Virus record (IMG/VR): IMGVR_UViG_3300021601_000003
Coordinates: 1 to 43,472 of that record
Origin: a virus
Strand: one strand, 5' to 3'
Length of the DNA: 43,472 nt
Shown: positions 14,102 through 23,711 of the stretch, piece by piece
How the letters are laid out: the number at the start of each line of letters is the position of its first letter
Position numbering within the stretch: the stretch's first letter is position 1
Made by a program: the position numbers and the translations under genes
The notes under the pieces: model-generated
The model's database searches: none
The model's input: only the letters and a program-made list of their open reading frames with translations
Told to the model about the DNA's origin: nothing

Positions 14102-17100
14102 CGTCCCCGTTGGCGTCCTTGTCCATCTGGCGGGCCGTCCATTGCACCGCCTGCGGGATGGCCAAGCTGCGGGCCTTGTCGCCCAGCCACCGATCGCGCT
14201 GGAGCGGGTCACGGAGATTGTCCAGTCCAATGCCCTCGCGCACGAACGGAGACTCATCTACGAGCCCGAGCAACGCCGCCGCCGTGCCAGCAGGCACGCC
14301 TTGCGGTTCACCATCAGACTTCTTGGCCTTCACACCAGCGACACGCGCCACAGTGGCACCCATCTGCACCACGTCCATCAAGGGATAGTGCAACAGGTTC
14401 TTGTCCACGTTCACCCCGTCGAGTTTGGCCGTGCCCGGCTTGAGATCATCCGCCTTGCGCTTCTCGCCATGGACGTAGAACCCGCCCCAGTTGCCGGCGG
14501 TGTAGAAGCCCAGCAGCAGCAGCGCGCCACCCAGTGACCCCTTGCTAAGCTGGCGCATGATGTCATCCGCTTCCTGGGGCTTGAGCGATTCCACGCCGCG
14601 CCGGTAAGCCTGCGCTGCCTTGGTGCCGCCCGTCAGCAAGCCCGTGGCGGTTTCCAGTGCTTCACCAACGATGTTGCTGGGCACCTTCACGATTGGAAGC
14701 ATGAGGCGCGCAGCCGTGGCCGCAGCCTTCCACCGGAGCGGCGTCTTGCCCGTGGTCTTGTCCTTGTCCTCCATGCGCCGGAGCGCGGCCTTGTACACGT
14801 CCACCACGCGGTTGTCTTGCAGGAAGATGGCCCGCTGCGCGTCCTTGTAGGCTTCGACGCCAAGACGCATTTGAACGCCAGGGTCGGACACATCCACGCC
14901 TTGGGCCGCGTTCCACTGCATCCGCTGCTCCATGCTGCGCGCCCACTCCGCGCGCTTGACGGGGGCCTTCAACGCGCCGTGGAGATGGCCGAAGAAATCC
15001 AGCCAGGTCTTGGGCAGCACGGAAGACTCGCCAATGCCGGCGGGGTCTTTGCCCTTGCCGAAAGCGAGGTCGAGATTGCTTTCCCCCGTCCGCAGCATGT
15101 CCCAAGCGTCCTTCATGCCAGTGGTGATGCCCTCGGACAGCGCCTTCACCTCGGCGCTCAACATCAGTCCACCTTGGCGCGGAGCACGATCCGCCAGCGC
15201 GGGCAATGCCTTGGCCCACGCTGCCTTGACGGCTTCCTCCATGGGCATGAACGCGGTGCGGTAGATGGCGGCCGACGTGAGCTTGGCGATGACCGCTGGC
15301 GACGACAGGATGGCCGCCCGGTGCCAGCGCACAGCCGCATCCATGGTCTTTTCCGCCGCCGTGCGATTGGCGAGCCGGTCGAGCAACAGCCCCTTGCGCC
15401 ACTCGCCCTTGGCCCGCTCGGCATCGGCCCGGAGCCGTTCCGCCTCGGGGTCCAGCTTCACGACCTTGCGTTGGCGCGGTTCGAAGTCCTTGTTCGCCAG
15501 GCGTTCGGCGTAATCAGCGGCAAGATTAGTGAGGCGAGTTTTCAAGGATGCCAACTGGCGCTCCTCGGCAGTCTTTACCGGCCCCTTACGCGCTTCCGCC
15601 AACCGGCGGTTCACTTCATCAAGTTGCTGGCGGGCCATTTCCAATTCCGGCGACGCCATGGGGCGGTTCACCTTGGCCGGCGAATTCGTGGACAGGTCGC
15701 CACTGGCAAGCTTGGCTTCCCGTTCAGCGATGGCCTTCTTCATGGACTCAAGCTGCCGTGCAATCGCTTCCGCAGCTTTCTGGCCCTCGGGCTTCTTACG
15801 CGCTTCCGCCAACCGGCGGTTCACTTCATCAAGTTGCTGGCGGGCCATTTCCAATTCCGGCGACGCCATGGGGCGGTTCACCTTGGCCGGCGAATTCGTG
15901 GACAGGTCGCCACTGGCAAGCTTGGCTTCCCGTTCAGCGATGGCCTTCTTCATGGACTCAAGCTGCCGTGCAATCGCTTCCGCAGCTTTCTGGCCCTCGG
16001 GCTTCTTACGCGCTTCCGCCAACCGGCGGTTCAACTCGTCCCGCTTCTGAATCAGCGGTTCAAGCACGGGATCAGCCGGACGGTTCACCGGCTTGTCCGT
16101 CGCCGGTTTCGGTCCATCCTTCAAAGCCTGCTCTTTGTCGGCAATGGACTTCTCCAGACTGCTCCGCTGGCGTTCCATCGCCTGCATCGCCTGCTGTTGC
16201 TGGTACTCGTTCGACAACTCCCGCAACTCCTGCCACTGCGTCCGCACCGCGTCACGCCGGGCCTTGAGCGCGTCCAGTTCCGGGCTGGTGATCGTCGGCT
16301 TGGACTTCTTGATGCCCGTCTCGCCAGCGGCAATGCGCTGCTCGTAATCGGCAATCTGCCGTTCCGTGGCCCGCACCGACGCCGCCAACAACTGCTCATC
16401 CGTCCTGCCCGGCTTCGGCACCAGGTCATCCAACTGGCGTTTCAACTCGTCCCGGCGCGCTTCCATCAACTGGCTTTCCGCATCGAACGGCGCATCCGTC
16501 TTGCTCTTGATGATGCGTTCCTTGGAATTGATCTGGAATTCCAGGTCGGCAATCTGGTTCTTGAGCCGGGTCTTTACCGCGTCCAGCGCGCTGCGCAACT
16601 GCCGGGCCGGGTCGGTCACGACCACGCCATGACGGCGCTTGGCCTCGTTCACCTGCTGAATCAGCCGCCGTTCCTCGTCGCTCTGTGGCCGGCGCTCGAT
16701 GCCGGTCTTTTGCAGCGGTTTCTTGGCCTGAATGTCCTCCAGCTTGGCCACCTGCTGCATCTGGCCCTTCAGATCCCGGAGCGTCGCCTTGGCAACATCG
16801 CGGTCCAGCGGTTTGAAACTGCCGTAACCGCTGATGGCGTCCATCGTCTCGCGCCGGGTGATGTCCATTCCCACCTCCTCGGTCACGACCTTGTGAACGG
16901 CATCCACCAGGGCCTCGCGCTCCGTGATTCCACCCCGGACAAAGCTCAACGCCAGCTTGCGGATGTAGTCGCCGGACAGTTTCAGGGGGATGTCCTCGGC
17001 TTTGGCCTTCTTCAGCCCCTCGATGATGTTCTCGCGACGGCCGGACTCGTCCTGATTCCGCAGCAACCGCTTCACGGGCTCGGCCTTGTCCCCGTACTTG

Positions 17101-20100
17101 GCACCTTCGTTCTCCAGGTGGACGTTCGCCTTGTCCCATGCCGCTTGCAGGTAGGGCTTCACCTTCTCGCCATAGGTTTCGACCATCTCCAAGCTGAATT
17201 TGGTGAAGTCCAAGCCTTTGCGGGCAATCAGTGCCGCGCCCTTGACGCCAAGGTGGTAAAGCAGTTCCGGGTCGAGACCAGAGCTGGCCCGTGACAACAT
17301 CTCGCGGATGGCCGCGTCTGACTTGCTGGCCTGCTTCTCCAGCTTGGTGACAATCTCCTCGGCAATCTTGATGATGCGCGAGTCGTAGGGCGGTCGCTTG
17401 GCTATCTCCCGCTTCATGTCCTCGATGGCCTCGTCCGTCATACGGTTGGCCCGCTCCTGCTCGGTCTTGGCCCGGTACGCATCAAATGCCGCCTGCGTCT
17501 CCTCGATGCGCTGCTGGAGTTTCACCATGTTCTCGCGCTCGGCATCGGACAGCGGGGCACCACCACGGGCGGCCCGCTTCTCAGCTTCCATCTTCGCCAG
17601 GGTGAAATCCTCGTAGGCCAGCATCTTGCGCGCGGCCAGGCCCCGGCCCGTCTCGCTGCCCACGGCCTTGTTCACGTCGTAGAGTTCCAGCAGCTTGTCG
17701 GAAAGGTCCGCCGTGAGCAGGCGCATCTCCTCCACTTCCGCTTTCCGGTTCGGGAACGTCTTGGAATCCTCGTAGGCTTGGGCCATCTCGCGCGTCGCCT
17801 TGGCGTAATCGTTCTGCAGCTCTATTTGGCGATGCAGCAACAGGGCATTCTCCAAGTCCGTCGTGGCCCGTGGATTGGCCTTGAGGCTTTCAATCAGCCG
17901 GTCTTGCACACCAGGCTCGCGGTCGATCGTGGCCATGGCCTGATCCCACACGCCGCCCCATTCCCGATGCGCGGCTTTCATGGCCGGCGGCAGCCCCCGC
18001 TTCACGCGCTCGGCATCCACCGCCGCGTTCTTGGTGCTGATCGTGGAGCGTTGGTCATGCTCGAATTCACCCGGCTTGGCCCCACCCATGCCGAACTTGC
18101 CCAATGCACCAGAGTTGATGTCAGTGCTGGCCTTCGGCGTCGGTGGCGTGAACAAATCTTCCGGCTGCTGGAACATGTCCCCCTGGCCCAAGTCCCCGGT
18201 CGTGCCCGTCAACGGCTTGGCCGCGGCTTCCGCAACCTTGGCCTTGGCCGCCACGGCATCGCGTGCGGCCTGTTCCCGGTCCATCCGCGCCTGCTGCTCG
18301 GCGACGCTCTCGGGCGCGGTCAGGACGCTGGGCTCGGGCGCGCCCCGCACTTTCGCCACGAGGTCGGGCTGCATCGGCCAGTTCTGCCACCGCTCCAGTT
18401 CCGCCTTCAACGCCTCAATGCGCTTCGGAATAGCTTCCGGGTTCGCCACGTCGATGCCTTCACTTTTGGCAATCTCGACCTTGCGCCCGGCCCGCAGCAC
18501 GCTGATCCGGTCACGGATTTCCTTCTGGAACTCGCTCGCCCGCTTGGCCTGCTCGGCCATCGTCTTCATGGCTGAATCGTCGGCCCCGAACAGATCCAGC
18601 GACTGCGCCCGTTGCCCGGACTCTGCCTGGCTGGCCTTGATTACGTTGGTGAGGAAGTCCGGGCTCTTGCCCTCCAGCGCGAACTTGATGCCAATGCGTT
18701 GCGCGTTGGCGTCTCCGGGGGCCGCGTTGGCTATCGCGCGGGTGGCTTCGGGGCTGATTTGCTCGTTGATGAAACTGGTAAAGAGATCATCGCTGGCCTT
18801 GATTCCGATGTCTTCAGCCGCCCGGCCGCGAGAGCCAATGCGTCTTCCCGTTGCCACCGATTCATCCGCTCCATGTGTTGCTGCCGTGTTTCGGAAGAAT
18901 TTTGCTTGGTCATAGATCGTGCCTTTCCCGTCCGCAATGTTCACCTCGGCCGCGATGGTCCGGGCGTCGGCTGCGCTGTAGCCGTCCGCCTCACGCAGAA
19001 CCTGGGCATTGTAACCCTTACGCCCCGCGCGTTGACCAAATTCAAACCGATGGTGACCATTGGCGACAATGTACTTCTGACCCTCAGAAAGTCCATGCGC
19101 TTGCGGACTCAACGGTTCCCACAGCAGCAACACCCCCGCCTTCCGGTCATCCCATTTTCCATCCAGCTTGTCCGTGGTGTTTATGCCAGTGGCGGAATCC
19201 TCCATGTGCTTGAACTGCATCAGGTCCGGCCGCGTGGCAATTTCGCTGGATGGAATCGCCGGCACGGGCTCATCCACCAGTTGCGCGGCGGTTTCGGGTG
19301 CCTTGATAGATTCAGGAACAACCGCTTTCTCGACGGCGGCAGGCTTTTCACCAGGTAGAGGGCGAACCCGTGTGACGGTGAAATCCCCAGCCCGGTAGTA
19401 GGATGGTCCTTTTACCTTCTCCGTTCCGGACTCGCCAGCGGCAGCGCGCACCGCTGCGTCACGGTCATCGAACACGTTGTGGCCCACAGGACCATGCTCG
19501 TCGATGCGCGTGACCCGCCACTTGCCGGGTTCCGATGGTTCTGGGGTCACCAGAAGCTTGCTCGTTGGCGAATCCTTGCTGGTCAACTCCACCGCGCCGG
19601 CATCGCCAGCAGCATCTACCACGACTTGAACCTTGGCTTCACGGTCCGCCCGCAGTTGACGGGTACGCTCCAGGAATGCGTTCTGGCGATCAGTCTTGGA
19701 CTCGGTCTTGAGGCCCAACTGTTCATCGGCTAACGCTTGCCGTTTCGCCCTGTCCGCCGCTTCCTTTTTCAGAGTTTCCGCCAGATTGGCCTCAGTGGAA
19801 CCGGGCTTAAAGAAGTCCTCGTTCAGACCAAGCTGTTCGCGGGCTTTCTGCTTCACCGCTTCCCAGTCCCACCCTTCGGATGCGGCCTTGGCCTTGGCTT
19901 TGGCCAGCATCTGTTGAGCGTGCTCGCTGTTATCCCGAACAGATGGGGCATCATCCGCCGCCGATGATCCAAAGTGCGACGCGGTGTGCTGCTTAAACAC
20001 CTCGGGCGCGGAATCGGCAGCTACGATTCTGGCTAGATCATTGGGCAGAGTCGGGATTGGAGACGGATTCGCTGCCAGTGGTGGAGGATTCTTTCCAAAC

Positions 20101-21704
20101 GCGATGGCGTCTGCGTACTGCTGTGCATCCTTCAGTTTCGGGAAAATCTGAACCACCGGGAATCGCTCGCCAGAATCAACATCCAGAAGCGTGACCGCAA
20201 ACTTACCATCGGCCCTTTCCTTCACGTCAGCCCGGACATTGGTTTCCGGGTTCAGGACTGAATGAATGAACTCACTTGTCGGAGAATTTGCCACCGCCGG
20301 TTGATTGGCAGGTTCAGCGGGAGGAAAAGCAACCACCTCGGCTGGAGCAGCCTTTGCGGGTTCAGGTGCGGTGGTCGCCGGCGGTGGCGAAGGGGGAACG
20401 GTTTCGGCCTTGTCCGGGGTCGCCGGCACAACCTCCGCCGCTGGCGCTGCTTCCGGGGTCGGTTGCGGCGCTGGAAATTCAGTGGTGCCCGTGTCGGGAT
20501 TCACCAGTACGTCCTGGCCGGACTCGTTCTTGGTGGTCTCCAGCGGTTGCGTCGCCACCTCGGCAGCCTTAGCCTTGAGCGCGGCAAAGGTGGCCATGTT
20601 GCCCGCTTGGAAATTGGCCTGGGCCGCCGTTCGCAACGCCACGACCTGTTCCACACGGGGCTGATGCTGATCCACCATGTCACGGCCAGCCTGCTCCAGC
20701 AGCGCGCCAATGTGCGGGTCATTCACCGCCGCATTCAGCATGTCCCCCGCCACCTTCGCCACAGTGGGCGCTTCCGCTGGCGTCCCGGCGTGCTTGGCCG
20801 TCGCTGCCACCATGCTGGCCGTCACGTATGGGCCGATCGCCGCCGTGAACTTGTCCAGCGCGCTGGCGTTCGGGTCGGCCAGTACCGTGCTGGATTCCGC
20901 CAGTTGATCCGGCAACCCGCTGGCCATGTCCGCCGTGAAACCGCCAGCAACCGCCCGTCCGGCCGCGTGTGAAAGTACCTCAGCCTGCGCCGCCGTGGCC
21001 AATTCCGCTTGGAGTGCCGCCCCGGTGGATTCGCTGCCCGCCAAGACTCGAGCAAATGCGCCTGTACCCGCGCCAAAGCCAGCCCCGCCTGCCAGGGTCA
21101 GAATCCCGGGGCCCGTCAGGAAGAAGCGCGGCAAGCCCCGTGCCGTGTTGCTGACTGCGCCAAGGGCAGACTCCAGCGGCTGCAGTTTCGGGTCCACGCT
21201 GGCCACGTCCTCGGCGGTGACCGGTGGCAGCGCACGATCATACACCCCGGCCAGCCCGCGTTCATCGCGCACGGCCTGGTCCTCGGCCTTAATCTTCGCC
21301 ACCTCGGGATCTTCCACGGGTGCACCGCCGTAACGCGCGCCACGATACACGTCCTGGGCCATACGCAGCGGCAATGTGCTCACCTTCAACGCCAGCATGG
21401 GGTCGAGTAGCGTCTTGGCGACCGTTCCGTTGGCCGTCTCACGCAATGCCTTCTTGAAACCAGCCCATGCTCCCTCGCCAGCAGTCGGCGCGGAACTCAT
21501 CTCGGCGTGGAACAGCGGGTCAACAGCGGCGGGGCGCTCCTCGTGGTCCACGGCATCGACTGGGGCCGCCGCTGCCGGCGTGGGCGCATCCACTGGCGTT
21601 TGCGCCTTGAAGATGTCCGCCAACTCAGCCTCGGTCGGGGGCGAGTCGCCAGTCAGCTTCAGCTTCCGGCCCGTGGCCGAATCGGTGACGATGTAGGAGG
21701 GCAT
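14001..21704 (-). CDS. Giant polyvalent virion protein, 2567 aa
   Basis: The N-terminus MPSYIVTDSATGRKLKLTGD is a common opening of phage polyvalent proteins. A Gly/Ala hydrophobic stretch lies near residues 195-235 (FFLTGPGILTLAGGAGFGAG). Near 880 a ParB/DdrB-like motif occurs (YIVANGHHRFEF, then AADARTIAAEVNIADGKGT). Residues about 1715-2055 are degenerate helical-hairpin repeats, including a perfect 70-residue duplication. The C-terminal 300 residues match the LPD38-type large-polyvalent-protein domain, with a hydrophobic segment near 2390 (GGALLLLGFYTAGNWGG). Such proteins are thought to be carried in the capsid and injected with DNA. It is the last gene of the leftward late region, downstream of two likely internal proteins. 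Confidence 0.8.
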   Translation of the reverse strand: MPSYIVTDSATGRKLKLTGDSPPTEAELADIFKAQTPVDAPTPAAAAPVDAVDHEERPAAVDPLFHAEMSSAPTAGEGAWAGFKKALRETANGTVAKTLLDPMLALKVSTLPLRMAQDVYRGARYGGAPVEDPEVAKIKAEDQAVRDERGLAGVYDRALPPVTAEDVASVDPKLQPLESALGAVSNTARGLPRFFLTGPGILTLAGGAGFGAGTGAFARVLAGSESTGAALQAELATAAQAEVLSHAAGRAVAGGFTADMASGLPDQLAESSTVLADPNASALDKFTAAIGPYVTASMVAATAKHAGTPAEAPTVAKVAGDMLNAAVNDPHIGALLEQAGRDMVDQHQPRVEQVVALRTAAQANFQAGNMATFAALKAKAAEVATQPLETTKNESGQDVLVNPDTGTTEFPAPQPTPEAAPAAEVVPATPDKAETVPPSPPPATTAPEPAKAAPAEVVAFPPAEPANQPAVANSPTSEFIHSVLNPETNVRADVKERADGKFAVTLLDVDSGERFPVVQIFPKLKDAQQYADAIAFGKNPPPLAANPSPIPTLPNDLARIVAADSAPEVFKQHTASHFGSSAADDAPSVRDNSEHAQQMLAKAKAKAASEGWDWEAVKQKAREQLGLNEDFFKPGSTEANLAETLKKEAADRAKRQALADEQLGLKTESKTDRQNAFLERTRQLRADREAKVQVVVDAAGDAGAVELTSKDSPTSKLLVTPEPSEPGKWRVTRIDEHGPVGHNVFDDRDAAVRAAAGESGTEKVKGPSYYRAGDFTVTRVRPLPGEKPAAVEKAVVPESIKAPETAAQLVDEPVPAIPSSEIATRPDLMQFKHMEDSATGINTTDKLDGKWDDRKAGVLLLWEPLSPQAHGLSEGQKYIVANGHHRFEFGQRAGRKGYNAQVLREADGYSAADARTIAAEVNIADGKGTIYDQAKFFRNTAATHGADESVATGRRIGSRGRAAEDIGIKASDDLFTSFINEQISPEATRAIANAAPGDANAQRIGIKFALEGKSPDFLTNVIKASQAESGQRAQSLDLFGADDSAMKTMAEQAKRASEFQKEIRDRISVLRAGRKVEIAKSEGIDVANPEAIPKRIEALKAELERWQNWPMQPDLVAKVRGAPEPSVLTAPESVAEQQARMDREQAARDAVAAKAKVAEAAAKPLTGTTGDLGQGDMFQQPEDLFTPPTPKASTDINSGALGKFGMGGAKPGEFEHDQRSTISTKNAAVDAERVKRGLPPAMKAAHREWGGVWDQAMATIDREPGVQDRLIESLKANPRATTDLENALLLHRQIELQNDYAKATREMAQAYEDSKTFPNRKAEVEEMRLLTADLSDKLLELYDVNKAVGSETGRGLAARKMLAYEDFTLAKMEAEKRAARGGAPLSDAERENMVKLQQRIEETQAAFDAYRAKTEQERANRMTDEAIEDMKREIAKRPPYDSRIIKIAEEIVTKLEKQASKSDAAIREMLSRASSGLDPELLYHLGVKGAALIARKGLDFTKFSLEMVETYGEKVKPYLQAAWDKANVHLENEGAKYGDKAEPVKRLLRNQDESGRRENIIEGLKKAKAEDIPLKLSGDYIRKLALSFVRGGITEREALVDAVHKVVTEEVGMDITRRETMDAISGYGSFKPLDRDVAKATLRDLKGQMQQVAKLEDIQAKKPLQKTGIERRPQSDEERRLIQQVNEAKRRHGVVVTDPARQLRSALDAVKTRLKNQIADLEFQINSKERIIKSKTDAPFDAESQLMEARRDELKRQLDDLVPKPGRTDEQLLAASVRATERQIADYEQRIAAGETGIKKSKPTITSPELDALKARRDAVRTQWQELRELSNEYQQQQAMQAMERQRSSLEKSIADKEQALKDGPKPATDKPVNRPADPVLEPLIQKRDELNRRLAEARKKPEGQKAAEAIARQLESMKKAIAEREAKLASGDLSTNSPAKVNRPMASPELEMARQQLDEVNRRLAEARKKPEGQKAAEAIARQLESMKKAIAEREAKLASGDLSTNSPAKVNRPMASPELEMARQQLDEVNRRLAEARKGPVKTAEERQLASLKTRLTNLAADYAERLANKDFEPRQRKVVKLDPEAERLRADAERAKGEWRKGLLLDRLANRTAAEKTMDAAVRWHRAAILSSPAVIAKLTSAAIYRTAFMPMEEAVKAAWAKALPALADRAPRQGGLMLSAEVKALSEGITTGMKDAWDMLRTGESNLDLAFGKGKDPAGIGESSVLPKTWLDFFGHLHGALKAPVKRAEWARSMEQRMQWNAAQGVDVSDPGVQMRLGVEAYKDAQRAIFLQDNRVVDVYKAALRRMEDKDKTTGKTPLRWKAAATAARLMLPIVKVPSNIVGEALETATGLLTGGTKAAQAYRRGVESLKPQEADDIMRQLSKGSLGGALLLLGFYTAGNWGGFYVHGEKRKADDLKPGTAKLDGVNVDKNLLHYPLMDVVQMGATVARVAGVKAKKSDGEPQGVPAGTAAALLGLVDESPFVREGIGLDNLRDPLQRDRWLGDKARSLAIPQAVQWTARQMDKDANGDVIRRDPHGLVQNLQTGIPYYRNSVPTKVEKRGK
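15587..16033 (-). repeat. Perfect 210-bp tandem duplication in the polyvalent gene
   Basis: The block containing CGCTTCCGCCAACCGGCGGT occurs at 15591, 15801 and 16011, exactly 210 bp apart. The first two copies look identical over the full 210 bp, including synonymous positions; the third runs only to about 16033 before diverging. It encodes two identical 70-residue helical units (roughly residues 1899-2039). Confidence 0.95.
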
Positions 21705-21708
21705 GGAA

Positions 21709-22854
21709 TCACTTCACGACTTCGACAGTGAACCGGGACGCGCCAGTGGCGGGCTTCTCCGGTGGTTTCGGCTTCGCTCCCTGCTTCAATTCTTCCTCGA
21801 TCTGCAGACGCTCGGAGCGGAACCGGACCGCCGCCGCGTTGTTGACGCGCTTGGTTTCCTCGTCCACGCCGGGCTTGTTGGCGTTCGCGGTGGCCTTGAT
21901 CTCGGCTTGGAACAAGTCCCGTGCCCGCTGCGTTTTCGCGGCCGGCGTCGTGTCCTTGGTCCGGGGCACCTCGGGCGGTGCATCCCCGGCATTTTCCGGG
22001 TCGGCCGCCAGCTTGAAAGCGTAACGCAGTTCGTCCACAGCCTGCGCCGTGGTGAGGTTCGGATTCTGGCGCATGTGCTGCTCGATGCGCTTGTTGATGT
22101 ACTCCTGCTCCGTTTCCGCTGGCTTGCCATTGGGGCCGCGCAGGAGTTGGTACAGTCCCTTCTCGTCCACCACGGCCTTCTGGCGATCGGTGATGGCCTT
22201 CTGCTCGTCCGTGAACAACGCCAGCTTGTTCGCCCGGTCCTGCTCGGCCTTCTGCTGGCGCAACACTGGCAGGTTCTGGTCCAGCAACGCAAAAGTAACG
22301 CTCGTGGGCTTCCCGTCCTTGAGAGATTCCTTGAGCGTCGGGACCAACGCCGGGTTCAGCGTGGCAACCTCAGCCATGCCAGTGGTGAATGCCGCCCACT
22401 CCGCCCGGTTGGCTTTCTCCAGGTCGAGGCTACCCTTCCACATCTCATGCGCCGCGAGCCCGGTCTTGGTGCTGAACACCGGGCTGTAATTCTCCCCGCG
22501 CTGCCAGGCGGCCTGCGTCTTGGCGAGTTCCGCCGCGTCGCCCAGCTCGTCGGACTTGATCTGGTTCGACAGCCCCTCGCCAACGATCTGCACGCCCTTG
22601 GCCTTGTTCGCCAGTTCCAACTGCTGCACCTGAAGCGGGAACATGGCCGCGCCCAGGTCCAGCGACTGCCGCTGGAGCCGGTTTCCGATGTCCGCCGCCG
22701 CCACCTTGAACGGCTGCAACTCCGCGCCCTGCGCCATCTGCTGACGTGCCCCGGCAATTTCCGTGCTCGTGCGCGCCGCTGAGATGCCAGTGTTGACTCC
22801 CGCGAGAAATCCGCGATCAGCTTCCCCCGTGAGCCATGGTGGTAGGTCTTGCAT
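21709..22854 (-). CDS. Putative internal virion protein, 381 aa
   Basis: The product begins MQDLPPWLTGEADRGFLAGV. Most of it is helical and Ala/Gln/Lys-rich (FPLQVQQLELANKAK, ADPENAGDAPPEVPRTKD linker, then ARDLFQAEIKATANANK), with a basic proline-rich tail (GAKPKPPEKPATGAS). No enzyme motif is visible. By position between the 279-residue glycine-zipper protein and the polyvalent protein it is most likely an internal or ejected virion protein. It starts 4 bp after the upstream stop. Confidence 0.6.
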   Translation of the reverse strand: MQDLPPWLTGEADRGFLAGVNTGISAARTSTEIAGARQQMAQGAELQPFKVAAADIGNRLQRQSLDLGAAMFPLQVQQLELANKAKGVQIVGEGLSNQIKSDELGDAAELAKTQAAWQRGENYSPVFSTKTGLAAHEMWKGSLDLEKANRAEWAAFTTGMAEVATLNPALVPTLKESLKDGKPTSVTFALLDQNLPVLRQQKAEQDRANKLALFTDEQKAITDRQKAVVDEKGLYQLLRGPNGKPAETEQEYINKRIEQHMRQNPNLTTAQAVDELRYAFKLAADPENAGDAPPEVPRTKDTTPAAKTQRARDLFQAEIKATANANKPGVDEETKRVNNAAAVRFRSERLQIEEELKQGAKPKPPEKPATGASRFTVEVVK

Positions 22855-22858
22855 AAGG

Positions 22859-23698
22859 TTAAGCCCGGAGGTCGGGCTGGGTAAGGGGCTGGAGCATCGG
22901 GCTGAAAATGCTGTTGCTGGCCCCCACTCCGCCAGTGGACGTACCGGCAGGCGTGAAAGAATTGCTCATGCCGTAACCCACTGCCAGTCCGCCGGCTTGA
23001 GTCAGGAATGAGCCAATCGCCTTCATGGTCGGGTCCGGGGCCGCTGCCACCGTGTTGGCGTACAGGTCGCGGTTGTACTGGCCCGTGTTGTTCGCCACGG
23101 TCGCGGCCACCCGCTGCGACGGCGAGAGGAACATGCTGGCCACGTCCATTTGACCGGGCACCGCCAGTTGCTTGGTGCTCTGCATCCACCGCTCGGCCGC
23201 ACTCAGGCCCTGCGTCTGGAGTTGCAGGCTGGTCAACCCGAGGTCACGGGCTTCAAGGTTGCGCGACATGGCCGTGTTGCCGTAACCGCCCGACCCGGCC
23301 CGCTCGGCTGCGTTGCGCTGGATCTGCGCGATCACGTCCGGCGACAACTGCCCGCTCAACATCGAGCCAACCACTTCCCCTTGCTTGCCCACCAGTGCGT
23401 CGTAATTGGGAATGGCCGCCCGCAGCATCCTCGACAGTTCGCTTTGGTTGAACGTGTTCGTCTGCGTGGCGAGGTCACCAGCCGCAGCAAAGTTCTTCTG
23501 GTTGCCAGCGATGGCCTTCTGCTGCTCGGTATCCAGATTCACCGGGTTGAACGCCGGCACGACCGGCTTCTTGCCGCTGCTCAACAGTCCTCCCAGCAAG
23601 CCTACCGCGCCGCCCACGACGGTGCCGACTGGGCCAAAGACTGAACCTGCAATCGCGCCGCTGCCGGCTCCGCTTAGTGCTCCTGATGCGTCTGGCAT
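22859..23698 (-). CDS. Putative DNA-ejection/internal virion protein with glycine zipper, 279 aa
   Basis: The N-terminal 42 residues contain GSGAIAGSVFGPVGTVVGG, followed by AVGLLGGLLSSG, a glycine-zipper membrane-inserting segment. A Gln/Asn-rich helical middle (QQKAIAGNQKNFAAAGDLAT, SGGYGNTAMSRNLEAR) and a Gly/Ser tail follow. Similar architectures are common among podovirus ejection proteins that form a channel through the envelope, which is my inference here. It is transcribed with the 381-residue protein and the polyvalent protein. Confidence 0.6.
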   Translation of the reverse strand: MPDASGALSGAGSGAIAGSVFGPVGTVVGGAVGLLGGLLSSGKKPVVPAFNPVNLDTEQQKAIAGNQKNFAAAGDLATQTNTFNQSELSRMLRAAIPNYDALVGKQGEVVGSMLSGQLSPDVIAQIQRNAAERAGSGGYGNTAMSRNLEARDLGLTSLQLQTQGLSAAERWMQSTKQLAVPGQMDVASMFLSPSQRVAATVANNTGQYNRDLYANTVAAAPDPTMKAIGSFLTQAGGLAVGYGMSNSFTPAGTSTGGVGASNSIFSPMLQPLTQPDLRA

Positions 23699-23711
23699 AA
23701 ATTGGCCTTTC

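Noticed and set aside
15587-16033. Insertion sequence or mobile element
   Set aside because: The 210-bp units are in-frame tandem copies of coding sequence with no inverted ends or transposase.
14817-17294. 825-codon plus-strand open frame opposite the polyvalent gene
   Set aside because: It mirrors the repeats of the real minus-strand gene, is rich in His/Arg/Leu/Pro typical of antisense GC-rich frames, and has no recognisable domain.
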